Part shown: piece by piece, positions 28,881-37,204 of the stretch
Position numbering within the stretch: the first letter of the stretch is position 1
Layout: the number at the start of each line of letters is the position of its first letter
Origin: Pleurocapsa sp. PCC 7319
GTDB taxonomy: Bacteria > Cyanobacteriota > Cyanobacteriia > Cyanobacteriales > Xenococcaceae
DNA: 64,000 nucleotides
Direction of reading: 5' to 3'
NCBI RefSeq assembly: GCF_000332195.1
Contig: NZ_KB235919.1
Location: 455,427-519,426 of the forward strand
The notes under the pieces: model-generated
Told to the model about the DNA's origin: nothing
What the model saw: the letters and a program-made list of their open reading frames with translations, nothing else
Databases searched by the model: none
Program-made: the position numbers and the translations under genes

Positions 28881-29175
28881 GTGATGGATGAATTTATAGC
28901 TAGTGATAGATCACCTCAACTATCCGTCACGCTTTGATTTATATAGCTTTCAACCTCCTTCTGTGACGTAGGTGACGGCAAAATCGAAAACTCTTCTACT
29001 GAATCATTTTTTGACTCTTGACCCTCATCTAACGTATTACACTTAACCTTGCTTTTTACAATATCATTATTTTCATCAGACTTTTTAAAAATGCCATCAC
29101 ACACGTAACATTCATCACTAGCAATGGTTTCAGTCATCACGCTATCTATCACAGTCGTCACTTTTATCCATCACC
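28881..29175. repeat. Cluster of ATCAC/GTGAT motifs, candidate iterons or partition site
   Basis: Between 28881 and 29175 ATCAC, GTCAC or their complements recur densely: GTGATGGAT (28881), GTGATAGATCAC (28903), TATCCGTCACGCT (28921), TCATCACGCTATC (29134), TATCACAGTCGTCAC (29147) and ATCCATCACC (29167). The two outer parts share ATCC(A/G)TCAC. They flank and enter a small doubtful ORF upstream of parA. Confidence 0.45.
28916..29161 (-). CDS. Small hypothetical protein, doubtful
   Basis: This is an 81-codon frame upstream of parA on the same strand. Its sequence is acidic, with a CYVCDGIF pair of cysteines, and matches no family I know. It spans part of the ATCAC-repeat cluster, so it may be a chance frame in a regulatory or partition region. 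No clear ribosome site was found before the ATG at 29161. Confidence 0.3.
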   Translation of the reverse strand: MTTVIDSVMTETIASDECYVCDGIFKKSDENNDIVKSKVKCNTLDEGQESKNDSVEEFSILPSPTSQKEVESYINQSVTDS

Positions 29176-29262
29176 ATTATTTAATCTAATAGATACATTT
29201 ATACTACTAAAGCGAAAAACACTACCCTTGAAAAGGCTATTACAGAATCAAATTTCACTCCT

Positions 29263-29505
29263 ATGACTTATACCCGAAGAACAAATACCAGAAGAAGAAG
29301 AACTCGCTTAACCAGTTCTCCAGATCAACAAATGTCTATCTTGACCTCACCTGAGCCGCAAGAAAAGCCTACCCCTAACCCCCTCTCTGAATCCACAGAG
29401 GCGAATCAGAAAACTGACAATCCTCAACTAGAAAATCCTTCCCTGACCAACAGCATCGATCAAATTCGCTCCGAAATCGACGAGGAACTTCGTTCTACCC
29501 TCGTT
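29263..29505 (+). pseudogene. N-terminal fragment of an unknown protein cut by IS copy 3
   Basis: Starting at ATG 29263 (MTYTRRTNTRRRRTRL), about 81 codons run into the 1387-bp element at 29506. The first 16 residues are strongly basic. The rest is Pro/Ser/Glu-rich, ending IDQIRSEIDEELRSTLV, a likely start of a coiled coil. The native C-terminus is lost. It lies divergent from the parA module. The family cannot be determined. Confidence 0.5.
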
Positions 29506-30892
29506 CTGGTTCTAACGGATTTTGTGGATCAACCACTTTGAAGGGTTTGGCGACCGTTCATCGAGCTAGCAATCAACAAATTGTGAAGCCAATTGTGATG
29601 ATAGCTAAAACCATTGAGATCGCTAAACGGCGATATCCGTGACGAGCATTTTGAGCGAGTTCTAGCTGCGTAGGGATGGAAATTCCAGATCAGTGCCATC
29701 GAACGTAGATATAATCTTGCCGACTCCTTGTCACCATGAAAGTATTGCATAGTGTAGAGTAAACGGTCTTGGTGATTCATCAACCGGTCTACCATATTGC
29801 TAGTGCGATGAGCTTGGGGAAATTGATAAGCGACTGTGAATTGAGCAGCACGACGGCATAATTGACGCATCTTGCTTAAAGTGCGTTTCCGTCTGATATG
29901 TTTTTTGCTCCAAATCAAAGCTAATCGTATTCCTTGCAAGAATTTAGCAGCAGTAGAGGATTTATAAGCTTTCCAGAGCAGAGCTTTGAGCTTGTTTCTT
30001 AAATTGCGATAACTGGGGCTTCCTTTCTGCACTTTTAGCACCGCGTGCAAAAAGCACAGTACCAAAGTCACCGTGGGAAATAGATTAAGCCAAGCCTGTT
30101 TAGTTCCGTCCCAAGCATCTGTATTGACTGTCACTGGGGTATAATTGGGGTCGAGAAGACGAGCTTCGGTTTGAAATTCTGCGTATCCTTTAGTTAAAGC
30201 TGGCGCACTAGCTGATTCGGTCAAGCTAACTCCCAAAATACAGCCAGATGCTACGGTAGTAGGAAGATAAACTCGTGAACCCCCTAACCAAGTATGTTTT
30301 TCATCCGCTACCAGATGTGGAGGCAGTTTTTGAGCGTCTTTGATTGTCGTTCCCACAATCGAGGCTCGACCTAAAGACAGGTAAATACGATACCAGTACA
30401 TGGCATTACGACCGAAAACATAACTTAAAGCGTCAAAAGGCACACCAAATTGTCTTAAATACATTGGTTTGTCTATTTCGTCGGTTTTTCCTACCATATA
30501 AGGCATAATGAAGTCAGGACGCAATTGATAGACCTGCTGATTAGCTTTGAGCTTAATGCGGCGCATTGACAGTTCCTGTTTGCTGGAGACCACCCAATCA
30601 TGAAAGCTGAACCCTGCTTCCATTTCTCTGGGAAAAATTTCAGGATACTTGGCATAAAGTTGCAGCAAATAGGCTCTATAATTGTGATTATTGGCGATTA
30701 GTTGTTGATATTGTTCTTCACTGCTAACGGGTAAACAAATACTTTTATCTCCTCTGATAGAAACTGCCATGCTTGAATTTTTACTGAAAATCAATTGATT
30801 GTTTGTTGACTTTATCTCAATTTGATTTCTTTTGTGCTTCAAGCCCCATTATCCTGAGTATTTCTACTACCCACAAAATCCGTTAGAACCAG
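29506..30892 (-). mobile_element. 1387-bp insertion sequence, copy 3 of 4
   Basis: Same ends and orientation as copy 2. Outside bases are ...CTCGTT and AATCAG..., with no duplication. It joins an unknown N-terminal fragment to the middle of a GMC oxidoreductase gene. Confidence 0.93.
29529..30842 (-). CDS. Transposase of the 1387-bp element, copy 3
   Basis: This 437-residue protein is identical to those of copies 1, 2 and 4. See 14154 for motifs and start choice. Confidence 0.8.
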   Translation of the reverse strand: MKHKRNQIEIKSTNNQLIFSKNSSMAVSIRGDKSICLPVSSEEQYQQLIANNHNYRAYLLQLYAKYPEIFPREMEAGFSFHDWVVSSKQELSMRRIKLKANQQVYQLRPDFIMPYMVGKTDEIDKPMYLRQFGVPFDALSYVFGRNAMYWYRIYLSLGRASIVGTTIKDAQKLPPHLVADEKHTWLGGSRVYLPTTVASGCILGVSLTESASAPALTKGYAEFQTEARLLDPNYTPVTVNTDAWDGTKQAWLNLFPTVTLVLCFLHAVLKVQKGSPSYRNLRNKLKALLWKAYKSSTAAKFLQGIRLALIWSKKHIRRKRTLSKMRQLCRRAAQFTVAYQFPQAHRTSNMVDRLMNHQDRLLYTMQYFHGDKESARLYLRSMALIWNFHPYAARTRSKCSSRISPFSDLNGFSYHHNWLHNLLIASSMNGRQTLQSG

Positions 30893-32083
30893 AATCAGTT
30901 TAATCAATTTGGGCAGCGAACCCATAGTGGCGTGTCTCTGCTGAATTGGTATGAGAACGAACGACTCGACTTTATGACACAGCAGCGGGTGACTCAGTTG
31001 CATCTAGAGACTAGGCATGGAGGGCAACGATGTACGGCAATTACTGTTTTTAACTTGGTTGAAGGGGAACTAGAGACCTATCATTTAGGTCCCAATACCA
31101 AATTGCTGCTCTGTGCCGGTGCCGCGACACCCCAGTTACTCTATGAGCATCGGGAAAAACTCGATAACATGGAGATTGGGGAACATGTGAACGATCATAT
31201 TCTTCTGCCTTTGGGGATTTATCTACTCCCAGACGAGCTTCAGGTGACCTTGAAGGACCAGTACGTTTCTCTATTTGCGACGACAGAAGAATTTTCTACT
31301 GACGATGGTCACGGAGAACCTACGATTTGCAATTTTGATTTTTTCTCGGGTCAGTTAGACGTTCTTCTGTACTTAGTGTCTCATTTGTTTTTAGCTTTTT
31401 GGGTTCCTAATTGGTTAAAGTTTTGGATGATTAGAAACCCCAGACTCTTTCAATGTCTCAAACAAGTAAGCAGAGGTCTTGTTAGTGTTTTCAATAGTTT
31501 AGACGATCTTCTCTGGTCAATTTTTCATCCCTCAAAGATGGGCAAACATCAATGGAATCTCATTTCAGCCATTGTCAAATTTAATATTGCCCGCGAAGGC
31601 TTCTATAAACCTCAGTCTGATACTAAGACTCCTGCCAAGGAAGAGCCAAAACGGTATGAAATTATCCTCCGTTGCTTTGAGAAGGCATCTCTGGAGCAAG
31701 ATCCAGACTTCAGGGTAGCTAAGACTGCTATCACTAGACAAATTCCGCTGATGGATTCTCTGGGGGCTAAACCCCACCCGTTCTTTCAATTTTTGATTCG
31801 GCTATTAACCAGAATGCCTTACAAAACTCAACAAGTTGAGGACTATATCAAACACTACAGTCGCTACGATCTACTTACGGAGCAGCATTTATCTGGAGGC
31901 TGTGTCTTTGGTCAAGCTATAGATTTGGGGCAGGAATCGTCACAAGATACAGGCAAAGTATTGGGGAGCGAGAATATCTATGTGGCAGATCTATCTGCAT
32001 CACCTCTCCCTAGGGTCAGTCCCCAGATGACCGCTTATTTAATTGGGCATCATGTGGCAACTCAACTCTGTCGAAGGGACTAA
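30893..32083 (+). pseudogene. C-terminal part of a GMC-family oxidoreductase
   Basis: The frame is open from the IS border (NQFNQFGQRTHSGVSLLNW...) to 32083, about 396 residues. The features fit FAD-dependent GMC oxidoreductases after the dinucleotide-binding domain: LCAGAATPQLL (the A-G-A/S-x-x-x-P-x-L-L motif), EHLSGGCVFG-like QHLSGGC with the active-site His, and the end ENIYVADLSASPLPRVSP...LIGHHVATQL. The N-terminal FAD-binding GxGxxG and most of the FAD fold are missing, so it cannot bind FAD as it stands. Substrate unknown. Confidence 0.8.
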
Positions 32084-32121
32084 AAGTAAAGTTATACTGT
32101 ATCTCACCGATTTGTCATCAA

Positions 32122-32778
32122 TTAAAGGCTCTTATTATATTGTTCTTCTTCCCAATGGCAAAACCAAGGGTCGAATCGCTTGATATCTTTGGCTTCTGGA
32201 TATTCTTGGCAATATTCGTCAAAAGCAGTTTGATTTAGTCTTTCTGTTTGCTGATGTGCTTTTTCAGCCTGTAATTCTTCGACTAAATCCCAAGCACTGG
32301 CGCATTCAGAAGAGGCAAAGCCCTGTTCGTTACAGATTTTACGGGCCTCAGCGAACCTTTGTTCGATTTGTTGTTGGAGTGAGACGGAAGTGGGTTGTTC
32401 GACAAAGTTACTTCTCAGCAATAGATCGGTTGTGGAGATGACACCTAAAAGTTGGTCTCTAATTATAGGTGCGCGACGAATGCCAGTATTAGCAAATAGC
32501 TGGGCGACGGATTTGGTGCTGAGATCGGGATTAACCACAATACAGGGTTTGGTCATAATTTCACAAACTCTCACCTGGTCAGGATCGAGTCCTTTGGCTG
32601 CTACTTTATGAATGATATCGGTTTCAGTAATGATGCCATAACTGTCTGATTCATCGAGGCGCTCAACAATCAGCGAACTTAAACGATGATCTCGCATGAG
32701 CTGGACCGCATTGGCTACTGTGGCAAAATTACGAACAGTTATAACTTTTTTGCTCATGATATCTTTGACTTTCATCAT
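32122..32778 (-). CDS. CBS-domain pair fused to a CP12 domain
   Basis: This 218-residue protein has two CBS motifs (residues 1-125: MKVKDIMSKKVITVRN, ...CEIMTKPCIVVNPDLSTKSVAQLF). Residues about 135-218 form a CP12 domain, with QQIEQRFAEARKICNEQG, then SSECASAWDLVEELQAEKAH. CP12 with two cysteines and the AWD-x-VEEL core binds GAPDH and phosphoribulokinase to switch off the Calvin cycle in the dark. CBS pairs sense adenine nucleotides or SAM. CBS-CP12 fusions are known in cyanobacteria and proposed as energy-state regulators. GGAGAG precedes the ATG. The second cysteine pair of canonical CP12 is reduced to a single FCHW Cys. Confidence 0.85.
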   Translation of the reverse strand: MMKVKDIMSKKVITVRNFATVANAVQLMRDHRLSSLIVERLDESDSYGIITETDIIHKVAAKGLDPDQVRVCEIMTKPCIVVNPDLSTKSVAQLFANTGIRRAPIIRDQLLGVISTTDLLLRSNFVEQPTSVSLQQQIEQRFAEARKICNEQGFASSECASAWDLVEELQAEKAHQQTERLNQTAFDEYCQEYPEAKDIKRFDPWFCHWEEEQYNKSL

Positions 32779-32826
32779 TCTTTCTCTCCAATTTGGGTTT
32801 TAAATCCATAAAAATTCTCTGATTCA

Positions 32827-33327
32827 CTATCCACTACACCAATTTTCATAGATGCGATCGCACTCAGTGCCCCATTCGTTTTCTATCGATTCATCTAAAG
32901 GCAGTTCGATTAATTCTGGGATTTTTTGAAGCCTTAATTGGTCTTCAATGGGGATTAAACAATTAGTTTTTGTGAGGATGTCGGTAATCGAAACAATACC
33001 TAAAAGCTGGTCTTTAATCACTGGCGCTAGGCGAATTTGTGCTCTAGCAAATAATTTGGCAATATGTTCGACAGCTAGATCGGGATTGACCACAATACAA
33101 GGCTTGGTCATCACTTCGCGGACATATGTTGCTTGGGGATTTCTAACATTAGCAATCGCTTGTGAGATATCGGTGACGGTGATGATGCCATAAGCATCTT
33201 GAGCTGAAGTCCGAGCAACAATTAAAGCCCGTAGGTGATTCTGTTTCATGACTCTAGCTGCCTCGGCAATTGTGGCGAAACTATCGATAGTGATTAGCTT
33301 GGTGGTCATAATATCTGCTGCTTTCAT
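32827..33327 (-). CDS. CBS-domain protein
   Basis: This protein of about 166 residues has two CBS motifs closely resembling those of the downstream CBS-CP12 gene: KAADIMTTKLITIDSFATIAEA and VREVMTKPCIVVNPDLAVEHIA. The C-terminal 40 residues replace the CP12 domain with an unrelated acidic tail ending NEWGTECDRIYENWCSG. The ATG at 33327 is preferred over TTG at 33330, with GGAGGAG upstream. It is cotranscribed with the CBS-CP12 gene (48-nt gap). The two probably arose by duplication and may form heteromers. Confidence 0.88.
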   Translation of the reverse strand: MKAADIMTTKLITIDSFATIAEAARVMKQNHLRALIVARTSAQDAYGIITVTDISQAIANVRNPQATYVREVMTKPCIVVNPDLAVEHIAKLFARAQIRLAPVIKDQLLGIVSITDILTKTNCLIPIEDQLRLQKIPELIELPLDESIENEWGTECDRIYENWCSG

Positions 33328-33442
33328 CAAGCTCTTTCTCCTCCATGGACTAGCAACAAAGAGTCAATTACCAAGTCGCTCTTGCCTTTCAGTCTTAAGT
33401 TAAATAAATAACTTGAGAAACTTGTGAGCTTAAGCTTAATTA

Positions 33443-33594
33443 GGCGTTGCTGAATCGAGATATGATTTTATGATTTTCACTCCTTTAGCAAATCAATCAA
33501 AAAGCTAATAGCTAATAGCTAATAGCTGATAGCTGATAGCTGATAGCTACGAGCAGATTACTTTTTGGTTTCATACTTCAAATCAGCAACGTCC
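33443..33594. mobile_element. MITE-like element with 7-bp target duplication
   Basis: The left end GGCGTTGCTGAATCGAGATA and the right end, in reverse, GGACGTTGCTGATTTGAAGT are imperfect inverted repeats of about 24 bp. TTAATTA occurs directly outside both ends. The element is 152 bp with no coding capacity, so it would be moved by a transposase in trans. The GTTGCTGA ends are of a type often seen in cyanobacterial IS elements. Confidence 0.75.
33503..33548. repeat. Heptamer tandem repeat (STRR-like)
   Basis: Three AGCTAAT units are followed by three AGCTGAT units and AGCT, all 7 bp in register, inside the MITE. Short tandem heptamers of this kind are known from cyanobacterial genomes. Confidence 0.9.
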
Positions 33595-34007
33595 TTAATT
33601 AAAGTCTGTCTATATAAGATAAAAAGCCATATTTATTTAGAATCAGTCTAATTTTTCATCTCTCAATCTACAGCGGTGTTCAGACTTACTTAAGTACACT
33701 TAGTTTGCTTGTTCATTAGGATTGAAATTTCAAACTGTACTTAGCCTGTTTGCACACCGCTATATATTTATTTGAGCAAATTAAACTCAACCAAATCATT
33801 GAGGTAACAACTCAAACAAGGTACGTATTAAATTTAACTTTTGAGTGACCAAATTTACTTTTCAGATGACCTCTCAGCAATATTTTATTTGACTATTCCC
33901 TTTAAGGATGAAATTAACTGAGTGTCTTAATTACCATAGTTGATAACTGCTGAATGGGATGTTCCTTTTCTGCTATCAGTTTTTTCGATTTAAATATACA
34001 TTAGCTG

Positions 34008-35027
34008 ATGAATTTCAACAATACGCGAAAACTTGGTAAAGCACCATTATCGGTAACACAGCTCGGATTCGGCGGGGCTCCTCTCGGCGATCTCTACGCA
34101 CCGCTGCCAGAGTCCGAGGCACTCGCCACGGTCGAGACTGCCTACTCCGAAGGCATTCGCTTGTTCGATACTTCGCCGTTCTACGGGTATGGTTTGAGCG
34201 AACATCGGTTCGGTCACGTACTGCGCCAGTATCCCCGGGATAGCTTCCTGCTTTCCACCAAAGTGGGTCGAACCTTAAAGCCTCAGGAACCTTCTCTCAT
34301 TGATCGAGGTCAATGGCGCAACACCCTGGCCTTTGAACCAGTTTATGATTACAGCTATGACGGCGTTATGCGCCAGGTGGAAGACAGTTTACAGCGTCTG
34401 GCCACTCATCGAATCGATATCCTGTTGATCCACGATGTCGATGTCTGGACTCACGGTACTATTGCCGAGACCGAAAAACGTTTCTCGGAAGCCATGTCGG
34501 GTGCATATCGTGCTCTGGAGCAATTGCGCAGCTCTGGTGTAGTTAAGGCAATTGGTTGTGGCTTAAACGAATGGGAGATGTGTCAGCGTTTTGCCAACTC
34601 TGGAGACTTCGACTGTTTTCTGCTTGCGGGGCGCTATACTCTTCTGGAGCAACCGGCTCTCGATCAGTTTCTGCCACTGTGCGTGGAAAAGAACATTGGC
34701 ATTCTACTGGGTGGCCCATACAATTCGGGCATCTTGGCGACTGGAGCCAAAGAAGGGGCATTCTATAACTACCAGAAAGCCCCGCCAGAAATTAGAGCCA
34801 AAGTGAAGCGGATTGAAATGGTGTGTGCTCGCTATAATGTGCCTTTGGCAGCGGCAGCGATTCAGTTTCCCCTCGGTCATCCAGCGATCGTCTCAATCAT
34901 CCCGGGCGCGGTTAAGCCAAGTGAAGTCAAGCAAAACATCTCTCTAATGAGTATTGATATTCCACCATCATTGTGGGAGGAGCTGAAACAGGAAGGGCTT
35001 TTACATCAGGAAGCACCGACACCATGA
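34008..35027 (+). CDS. Aldo/keto reductase, D-threo-aldose dehydrogenase type
   Basis: This 339-residue protein is full length. The TIM-barrel reductase signature is clear: TQLGFGGAPLGDLY at the start, RLFDTSPFYGYGLSEHRFG with catalytic Asp and Tyr near residues 54-60, STKVGRTL with the Lys, and LLIHDVDVWTHG with the His. NVPLAAAAIQFPLGHPAIVSIIPG forms the NADP-site end. The subfamily resembles D-threo-aldose 1-dehydrogenases and pyridoxal dehydrogenase. Its GC content is clearly higher than its neighbours and HIP1 is sparse, so it may be a recent arrival. It is a single gene. The substrate is not certain. Confidence 0.88.
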   Translation: MNFNNTRKLGKAPLSVTQLGFGGAPLGDLYAPLPESEALATVETAYSEGIRLFDTSPFYGYGLSEHRFGHVLRQYPRDSFLLSTKVGRTLKPQEPSLIDRGQWRNTLAFEPVYDYSYDGVMRQVEDSLQRLATHRIDILLIHDVDVWTHGTIAETEKRFSEAMSGAYRALEQLRSSGVVKAIGCGLNEWEMCQRFANSGDFDCFLLAGRYTLLEQPALDQFLPLCVEKNIGILLGGPYNSGILATGAKEGAFYNYQKAPPEIRAKVKRIEMVCARYNVPLAAAAIQFPLGHPAIVSIIPGAVKPSEVKQNISLMSIDIPPSLWEELKQEGLLHQEAPTP

Positions 35028-35150
35028 GAGTGCTAATTGTTTAATTGAGAAATATCTGGGTCGTAGCCTTCGCTGCCGTTCATTTAGGTATTATGATTCT
35101 CTTATTGACAAACAACAGTAACAACTTGCTTAAGTCAGCAAGTCAGTAAA

Positions 35151-35453
35151 TTAATAATCAAGGCTGTCTAATGCTTTATGGATGATAGTTCTAACCAACT
35201 CAGTTTTAGGTTTTCCAGTATCCACACTTAACTGACTAAGTCTTTTATTGAGTGATTTTGGTATATCGACGGTAAATCTGATGCTGGATTCTTTTTCTTG
35301 ACGATCGCCGAAAAATTCCTGTTTTAAATTAACTCCTATGTCATCAGATACTTGAGTATTTACTTCAGCATTTACTTGCTGACTTGCTTGGTTATTCAAG
35401 TCATCACCGGTGATAAACTGTTTTTGTGCATCAGTTAATTTCTTACGTGCCAT
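35151..35453 (-). CDS. Small ribbon-helix-helix partner of ParA
   Basis: This protein of about 100 residues starts from MARKKLTDAQKQFITGDD at 35453 and overlaps the parA stop by 11 nt. The C-terminal third, SSIRFTVDIPKSLNKRLSQLSVDTGKPKTELVRTIIHKAL (split here across residues 58-100), is a clear RHH/CopG-like fold. The N-terminal 55 residues are a polar linker with QQVNAEVNTQVSD. Position after parA and fold suggest a centromere-binding ParB-type partner that also represses the operon. A longer frame to 35468 is less likely. Confidence 0.75.
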   Translation of the reverse strand: MARKKLTDAQKQFITGDDLNNQASQQVNAEVNTQVSDDIGVNLKQEFFGDRQEKESSIRFTVDIPKSLNKRLSQLSVDTGKPKTELVRTIIHKALDSLDY

Positions 35454-36090
35454 AATTAAAAGCTTCATCGAATAGTTGACGGTAAAAGTTAGCTACTTCT
35501 TTTGCTGATCTAGTTTTGAGATCAAATAATGTTGCTCCTTGTCCCATAACATCTGCCGCTACTTGACGCTGAGGTATCTCTGCTTTGAGTAAAGGAACAT
35601 CCTCGTAGGCAGATAAAACTTCTCTAGCCTCTGCTAGCAGCAAAGTTTTAGGTACTACACGGGAGAGAAAGGTATAAGCTTCTGGTTTCCCATTTCTAAT
35701 TACCCTCGCTCTGCTTACTGCCTTGATTGCTTGATGACTTGCTGATATATCAGGCGCACTAGGTTGAATAGGAATGAATATCAAATCAGCTAATAACAGA
35801 ATAGTTCTCTGTACCTCTGCTAATCCTCCTGCACCATCAACAACAACATGGTCAACTGAACTAGCGATCACTGGTATTTCATCCAGTAAAGGATCTGGCT
35901 CAGTAAGTCGATAAGTATTGGGACGGGGTAGACCATCATCTAAATTATGAATCCAAGTCGAACTAGTGGCTTGAGAATCGGCATCAACTAAGGCAACAGT
36001 TTGGTTTTTTCCCAGTAGGTAACGGCATAGATGGACCGCACTACTACTTTTAGTTGAGCCTCCCTTTAAGTTGATAAAGGCAGTAATCAT
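35443..36090 (-). CDS. parA: ParA-family ATPase of a second partition module
   Basis: This 215-residue protein is of the short ParA type. MITAFINLKGGSTKSSSAVHL carries the deviant Walker A (KGGSTKSS), VALVDADSQATSSTWIHN is the A' motif, and DHVVVDGAGGL is Walker B. RQVAADVMGQGATLFDL matches the conserved C-terminal block of McrA-type plasmid ParA. It is cotranscribed with the RHH gene (11-nt overlap). It is clearly distinct from the ParA at 27907, so the region has two partition systems. Confidence 0.92.
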   Translation of the reverse strand: MITAFINLKGGSTKSSSAVHLCRYLLGKNQTVALVDADSQATSSTWIHNLDDGLPRPNTYRLTEPDPLLDEIPVIASSVDHVVVDGAGGLAEVQRTILLLADLIFIPIQPSAPDISASHQAIKAVSRARVIRNGKPEAYTFLSRVVPKTLLLAEAREVLSAYEDVPLLKAEIPQRQVAADVMGQGATLFDLKTRSAKEVANFYRQLFDEAFNYGT

Positions 36091-36266
36091 AGTAATGTTT
36101 ACTTATTCATTTAATTGCTGATTTGCTGATTTACTTCAGTAAGTATAATTTAAGTATTGGATATTAGAAACAGAGAAAACACCCAGGTTAGGTGATTAAT
36201 TTTTAAGATGCAATCACGCCCACAGCCCCTTCTTATGTATTTGTGAGAGAAGACCCTCGCTTTCAG
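36091..36266. promoter_or_regulatory. Upstream region of the second parA, with a short inverted repeat
   Basis: TACTT-CAGT-AAGTA lies near 36132-36145, next to tandem TGCTGATT units. Short repeats like these could serve as the RHH operator or partition site. Evidence is from position only. Confidence 0.35.
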
Positions 36267-37052
36267 CTATTTCTTCCTATGTTGAAAACGGTTAAATTGT
36301 CTAATATATTGGACTAGTTGGATGGGTTGTCCGACTTTGTTCAACAGCTTTACGCCTACATAGATGACGGCAAGGAAAAGAAAAGAAATAATTCCTATAA
36401 TCAGGAAAAACAATTGACGAGCCTCGTTGATAACTTGATTAGCTGGGAGCGAAATAATCTGAGCACCGACAATTTCGTTGAGCTTCCATCCAAATCCATT
36501 TACGCTTCCATACCGTTCAACTAGACTTGGGGGCGCGGCACTTGGCTCACCGTGACATTCAAGGCAGCTTGGCTCATAAACTTTGAGGGGACGAGCAAGA
36601 TAAAATAGATCTCCGTTGAGAGCAGAACGAAATCCTCTTGATTCTTCAACTTCTTCATACTCTCTAAAATTTTCTATGATTTCTGTCTCAAAATTATCAG
36701 CCTGATCCTCAGAATTGAGAGGATTCAGGGTTGCGTCCTTATAAAAAAAGTCACGATAATTTGGTTTTTGGCGAAAATTTTTAAATATTTCCCTTGCCGC
36801 AAAGTTGGGTATGATTTCAGGGACAAATTCGACTTCTATTCTATTAATTAATTCTGGCTGGACATGAGTCTTGGTATAATCTCCAATGGAGTTAATTGTC
36901 TCCATGAGCATCATAGCTTTTGAAGAAATTTGATTTTTGGCATTCTGCTGGAGAACAGCACTCAGAAAAATACTAAATATAATTAGACTTGCCACCAAAA
37001 TAAGAACTAATAGAAGAGTTAATTTTTGTCTTGACCTAAAATTTTTAAACAT
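36267..37052 (-). CDS. DUF3365 (Tll0287-like) haem-binding membrane sensor
   Basis: This 261-residue protein has an N-terminal membrane helix (residues 11-33), an extracytoplasmic DUF3365/Tll0287-type domain (about 40-205) and a second membrane helix (about 212-235). The domain ends with a c-type haem site CLECH (Cys163-His167), as in Tll0287, a PAS-like haem sensor. The tail after the second helix is only about 25 residues. It therefore lacks the HAMP, kinase or cyclase output domain common in this family, and may be truncated or signal through a partner. It lies 150 nt downstream of the CHAT gene. Confidence 0.85.
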   Translation of the reverse strand: MFKNFRSRQKLTLLLVLILVASLIIFSIFLSAVLQQNAKNQISSKAMMLMETINSIGDYTKTHVQPELINRIEVEFVPEIIPNFAAREIFKNFRQKPNYRDFFYKDATLNPLNSEDQADNFETEIIENFREYEEVEESRGFRSALNGDLFYLARPLKVYEPSCLECHGEPSAAPPSLVERYGSVNGFGWKLNEIVGAQIISLPANQVINEARQLFFLIIGIISFLFLAVIYVGVKLLNKVGQPIQLVQYIRQFNRFQHRKK

Positions 37053-37204
37053 ATTTCTAGAATCGGACTACCCAATCATCACAAGCATCCTAGGGTGAGA
37101 TAGCCTAACTAACGTAGCTAGTTTATCTAGCTGAGTCTGGTCATGTACAAGATTTTCAAGCCCCCGAATAAATTCGTGGGGATTGTTCTCAACGGGATTC
37201 ATGA

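Larger units (their letters stand above)
33331..34007. other. Intergenic region with a MITE and a divergent promoter zone
   Basis: This 677-bp gap lies between the divergent CBS pair and aldo/keto reductase. It contains the 152-bp MITE at 33443-33594. The remaining DNA (33595-34007) is AT-rich, with no gene seen. Start-proximal AT-rich sequence may hold the reductase promoter. Confidence 0.6.

Noticed and set aside
14104..30892. GATT match between flanks of IS copies 1 and 3 as proof of an inversion
   Set aside because: With sixteen possible flank pairs a four-base match is expected by chance at several percent; kept only as a hint.
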